Below the pieces are notes generated by a model. That model was not told the DNA's origin and searched no databases. It saw only the letters and a program-made list of their open reading frames with translations. Positions 59,970-64,000 of a stretch of 64,000 nt of DNA are shown piece by piece. How positions within the stretch are numbered: position 1 is the first letter of the stretch; each line of letters opens with the position of its first letter. Made by a program: the position numbers and the translations under genes. The stretch is taken from the NCBI GenBank assembly GCA_030141585.1, contig JAQIFP010000007.1, forward strand, positions 119,065 to 183,064, read 5' to 3'. This DNA is from Ophryocystis elektroscirrha (taxonomy: Eukaryota > Apicomplexa > Conoidasida > Neogregarinorida > Ophryocystidae).

Positions 59970-61221
59970 ATGATATTTCATCTCTTGAAAGTAAAAAAGT
60001 TATATATTTTTTATTTTATAATTACAATACGATTGACAGAAAGCAATAATCAAATATCTCAATCGGAAGGTATAAAAAACACTTTGATTGTGTCTTCAAC
60101 TAAGAGTTCACTTGATGACGGCACAAAATTCATACATTGTAAAAATGAAACAAAACAGATAGGTTTTAATAAAACATATAGCATCAAATTAACGTCTTAT
60201 AAAAATGATTTATACAGCAGTAATTACAATAAAGTAATTGTGCATGATTTAAGGACTTATAAAAAAGCTAGCGATTACTATGATTTTTTATGCGACAAAG
60301 CAGGAACATATACACTAAAATTCCATCTGTTTGCATCTTTAAATAAAAGCCTCATATGTCAAATCACTATTATATGCGATAACGAACTGCAGCTTACAAA
60401 TTTGAAAAATGAAACAAGTTTGAATGCTTTAGATTCAAACATTAAAAAAATTCAGTTAAATTCTATGGCAGAATGTTTAAATTTTAATGTTGCAGTTAGA
60501 CTCAATAAAAGTATTTCCATACCTTTGGAAAACTCAGTTTACAGAGTTTTCGATGAAAATTTGAAGATTTCAAAGTATAGACTAAATACATTGTACTTTA
60601 ATAATCTCTCTACTATTTCCGCGTGGGACGTAACTGATAATGAACCAATTTATACATTTCGATGCGAGCAGCCCGGAATTTACACTTCTGCAGTTATTTT
60701 AATCAGCGAATTTTATAAAATAAATTATCAGCATGTAAAACTGTGTCCATTTACAATAGGTATAACTTCAAATTTAGTTCATGCTTTTTGATAGCTTGTC
60801 ACAATACCGATCCTCCTATAATCCAATGTCGCAAACCTAGTTTAATTATAATAGGATCAAATTCTCAAAAACTTCAAGCAAACTATAAACGAACTCCAGA
60901 TTTAAGTTTTAATATTCTAGATGAAAAGTTTACATTTGTGATTGTATATGGTCATGAAAATATTACATTAACTTTAGAAGTAACGTTAACTAATTGTTTT
61001 CACTTCATTTTCAGGATAATGAAAATCATAATTCACTTAATTCTGTTGAGCATAAATGCACTGAAATGCCAGAATTAAAAGTAAGAACAGTGAAAGTAAC
61101 TGCAACTGATCTTTACAATAATATTTCGACAACTTGTGACGTAGTCTTCGGTAATATTTTGATTAAATATGTATATATGTTCTCAGTTTGCAACGGAAAT
61201 CAGCAATCTAATATAAACTAA
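59970..61221 (+). CDS. Secreted protein with a HYR-like C-terminal domain
   Basis: ATG 59970 is followed by a strong hydrophobic signal ('LYIFYFIITIRL'). The large first exon encodes about 265 residues with many predicted N-glycosylation sites (N-x-S/T) and paired cysteines, for example 'DFLCDKAGTYTLKFHLFAS' and 'IYTFRCEQPGIYTSAVILI', two similar beta-strand motifs (C-x-x-x-G-x-Y-T). A 35-bp intron joins to 'CHNTDPPIIQC', and later exons give 'RTVKVTATDLYNNISTTCDV'. This closely follows the HYR (hyalin repeat) consensus, beginning 'D..PP.i.C' and ending '.TVtytAtD..gN.atC.f'. It ends at TAA 61219-61221. HYR modules act in extracellular adhesion. The first two-thirds are unassigned. Its 3' end faces the LCCL gene at 27 bp. 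Confidence 0.65.
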
Positions 61222-61248
61222 ATTAATCTCTCAAAATAAGATTATTGA

Positions 61249-64000
61249 TCAGATTGGAAACGGGGATAATTCAAAATTGTTGAATGCAACTCCATCGCAA
61301 GTAAAAGAAGTTAAACCAACTTTAAATGAAGAGTATGTCTTAGCTTCATTTGGAAACTTAGCTTGAAATGAATTATTTATAATGAAATCAATCCAAGCCT
61401 CTTTCAAAATTATTAAAACATCATTCCAAACACCTGAAAATTAAACAATTTTAAGTTTTAAATTAAATAAATTTACCTAAACTATAAACTTGATTTCCTT
61501 CAGAAACAAGAATGGGGGTTTTTGTTTTTTTTTGATTATTTACAATTACTTCCAGTTCAACTGTGTTTGTGTTAAATTTGATTAAGTTAAAATTCTCCCA
61601 ATCACGAAAATTTACTATGATTCCAATAAAACCATCACACTGAGGTAAGAAAGAAACTCTGTGGATGAAAAATTAAAGCTAAGAACAAACCTTATTTCTC
61701 CAATTGCACAACCTTTGTTCGAACTCAGTAATCTGTTAACAATTTAAAGGTTGAAATCATTACATTCCTGAAGTAAAAATCTTTTTGTAATAATTATCAT
61801 TTGAAAAATAAGCTATCAGTTCTTTTCTCCCTGGCTTTATACGCTTGAAACTCTGTAATACAAGTTTTTTATATTTTGAATTACCCAATTTAATGTCCTC
61901 ATGATGTTATTCTTTCTGGAAATGACACTCCAATCAGTTGCGTCGCTGTCAGTGAAACGATATAAACTACATAGTTTTGGTTTAGGTGGATAAATCAAAC
62001 TCGGTATCTGCTTGTAATTACTTAAAAAATAACTATAACCTGAGTACAATTTTCTGATTTATATTGAATATTTTTTAAAGTAGGTATTATATCATCAAAT
62101 ATATATCCTATTGATCCAGCTTTATAGGATTCATCAAGGATTGTAAACGTAGAGTTTAATGACTTGTAAGTATTGAAATGATAAATCTAAATTAACATAA
62201 AAACAACATGCTAATATCACTTCAATTATATATCTTTTAAAGTGAATTTCAACATTATACCATACAGAGCTCAAGCACCCTAACATATAAATTAGATTAA
62301 GAAAATTTGATTAACTCAATTTGTATTGATTTAAACATACTTTCATGAAGTTCTCTTATTAAAAACACCTTGCCATCCATAATTTTAAATATTTTTTTTG
62401 TACTGTCTCTTTTAGATATCTCAAATAAGTACCTTTCAGAGTTTGATATAATGTACACAATTACATATTGTTTTTGTCTCGCATACGAAAAAATAAACCC
62501 AATTTCCCCTGTCCGGATTTTACGATATACGAGAACTTAAATATACCGTCATATATTCTGGAAACCTCGATCAATACTCAAATTAATATACTTAATATCA
62601 TTGATGCATAATCCATGAGTGAAACCCATATTTATTAAATTGGCTGGTAAATCTTTAACTGTAGAAAACCGCATGAAATAGTTCCTAAATTGTTCTGAAA
62701 AAAATAAGCTAAAAAATAGTTATTACCTGTTGCAGTATTTGTTTTAAATATGATTTGCTCTGGAGTGATATCAAAAACTACATCGAACTTGAAACTGTCG
62801 AATCCAAGCAATTTGGAAGAAATTGATTTTAATCTGTTTAAATTATTTCTATATGCTACACAATTGTGATTTAGATGTAATTTTACAGGTCAAATTAGCG
62901 AAACTGTGTTTTTGAGAAAAATCAAGAACTTTAATCAATTCGAATAAGCGAGAGTTTAAGTTTATAACATAAGTGTCTAATAACTTTTGTACATCTTCTA
63001 GACCTTTTTCGATTTTAATTGCTAAGGTTAGCAAATTTTCCTATAATTCGTTTTATTCATTTATGATAACAACCTGAAACAACCTTTTCGGTAATTTAAC
63101 GCGAGAAAGAATTGCGTTCATACTTTTGCTCATCATATTCATGTCTGAAATAATGTTCCATGTTTACAAAATACCTGAATAATTGAACCTACTCTTAGAA
63201 AAATTATGTTTGATCATTTCTTTACATATTCCAACTGGTTCTAACATAAATGATCTAAAAATATACAAAATTATAAATTAAACAACCTATCCCATTTAGA
63301 TCCAGTATAAGATTGTGATTGCACCAAATTTTTGAGAGAGCCAGTGTAAGTTGTCATCCCAGGCATTATGATCAATTTTATCGTTTCTATAGATATAAAT
63401 TATAGTTAAACTAACCGTCTAGCTTCAATCCTAAATGCTGAGCAGCTAAACAAATTGAACTATCATCTCGATAAATGTTTGTTCCGTATATTTTGATATC
63501 GTGCGTTACGGTGCAATTTTCATCACAACTGAAAACTTAGAAATAAAGCTGTTGTTCTACTGAAAATATGCTACGTCATAAGGCAGACTTTGAAAAAATG
63601 AATTTCGAACTGACTTGTCACAACTCAAGTTGACTGATCTATAAAAAAAGCCAATTAGAGTGATTTGGTTTACTTTTCTGTACTTGAAAAATCCTTTACA
63701 CACACATATCCTTCTATTGCTGAATTTACATCAAACTTTAAGATTGCACGGTTAATATCTTGATCCATAACACTTTCCAGGCGTAACTTAGAAAAAAGAT
63801 ATAAAAGACAGAGAAATATTCACTTTTTTTATATCTAGATTTCCAAGACTAAAGTTTAAATACTGAGTTACTAATTGCTTAAATTCTTCCATGTCATACG
63901 TTGTTTTTTTCAGGTTGTATATGCCAAGCTACAAAGCTATTATGAATTTTAACTAGCATTACGCTTTCACAACTATGTTTTATGTTGCTAGAATCCTGAA
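61249..64000 (-). CDS. LCCL-domain secreted protein (CCp/LAP-like), 5' end outside window
   Basis: Minus-strand gene running off the right edge; TGA at 61249-61251. Many short exons. The LCCL signature is clear around 63430-63535: 'CDENCTVTHDIKIYGTNIYR' plus 'DDSSICLAAQHLGLKLDG', and the next exon gives 'TTYTGSLKNLVQSQSYTGSK', the other half of the domain. Upstream pieces contain paired cysteines ('SVNLSCDKSVRNSFFQSLP'). Downstream lies a helical region ('IEKGLEDVQKLLDTYVINLN'), then two similar beta-rich modules, 'GEIGFIFSYARQKQYVIVYI' and 'GFIGIIVNFRDWENFNLIKF', resembling the lectin-like modules that accompany LCCL domains. In apicomplexans LCCL proteins form adhesive complexes on sexual stages. 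Which CCp/LAP this is cannot be decided from the part seen. Confidence 0.72.

Overview
The window is a piece of a strongly AT-rich nuclear genome of a protist, most likely an apicomplexan. The genes carry many very small spliceosomal introns, mostly about 30-38 bp with clear GT...AG ends. Two proteins point to Apicomplexa rather than any AT-rich eukaryote: a plasmepsin V/ASP5-type aspartyl protease (18075-20548), and at the right edge a secreted LCCL-domain protein of the kind known as CCp/LAP (61249-64000). The very small introns and compact spacing recall piroplasms, gregarines and the Nephromyces/Cardiosporidium group. I cannot place the species from this window. Most multi-exon models were assembled by eye by joining GT/AG introns in frame, so start codons and some splice junctions are provisional.

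Layout, left to right. 1-1547: 3' part of a possible hyccin-like gene. 1756-5886: UTP22/NOL6 (Nrap). 6019-8312: an unresolved gene ending in WD-like segments. 8316-10523 (minus): TFIIH subunit TFB2/p52. 10544-10814 (minus): a small coiled-coil protein. 10965-12114: YL1/VPS72. 12706-15375: DEAD-box helicase DBP10/DDX54. 15463-15708: a small orphan. 15778-16719 (minus): a TMEM19/DUF92 membrane protein. 16935-17682 (minus): an orphan with tandem zinc ribbons. 18075-20548: the ASP5/PMV-like protease. 20756-22536 (minus): eIF3e. 22957-24599: a PhoD-like phosphatase. 24916-25925 (minus): an AMPK beta subunit. 26319-29290: a long coiled-coil orphan containing an assembly gap. 29326-29398: tRNA-Thr(UGU). 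29683-30981: eIF5. 31336-34232: a long helical orphan. 34425-35409: RNA polymerase III subunit RPC34/RPC6. 35799-36499: a TPR protein. 36960-39664: a SNF2-family ATPase (ERCC6/CSB-like). 39860-40561: dynactin p25. 40716-41205 (minus): a coiled-coil orphan. 41301-42398: TIP41. 42406-44666 (minus): MRD1/RBM19. 44805-47688: UTP17/WDR75. 47756-48382 (minus): a glutaredoxin-like protein. 48829-49901: an ELO fatty-acid elongase. 50197-50862: a GET2/CAMLG-like membrane protein. 51014-51700 (minus): meiotic MND1. 51835-52119 (minus): a small orphan. 52275-54542: a ubiquitin-like-domain protein. 54614-56758: DNA polymerase eta. 56843-57127 (minus): RBX1. 57384-59815 (minus): a METTL13-like dual methyltransferase. 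59970-61221: a secreted HYR-like protein. 61249 to the right edge (minus): the LCCL protein.

Much of the window is housekeeping. Four genes act in ribosome biogenesis (UTP22, DBP10, MRD1, UTP17), and MRD1 and UTP17 share a 138-bp head-to-head promoter region. Three act in transcription or chromatin (TFB2, RPC34, YL1), two in translation initiation (eIF3e, eIF5), two or three in recombination or repair (MND1, POLH, the SNF2 ATPase), and one in ubiquitin ligation (RBX1). Convergent genes can end only a few bases apart (8312/8316, 42398/42406, 61221/61249). I found no mobile element, CRISPR array or operon-like module, and nothing I can defend as a new biological system. The most promising unknowns are the LCCL/HYR secreted pair, the tandem zinc-ribbon orphan, the two long orphan proteins, and the GET2-like protein lying near an unassigned ubiquitin-like-domain protein.
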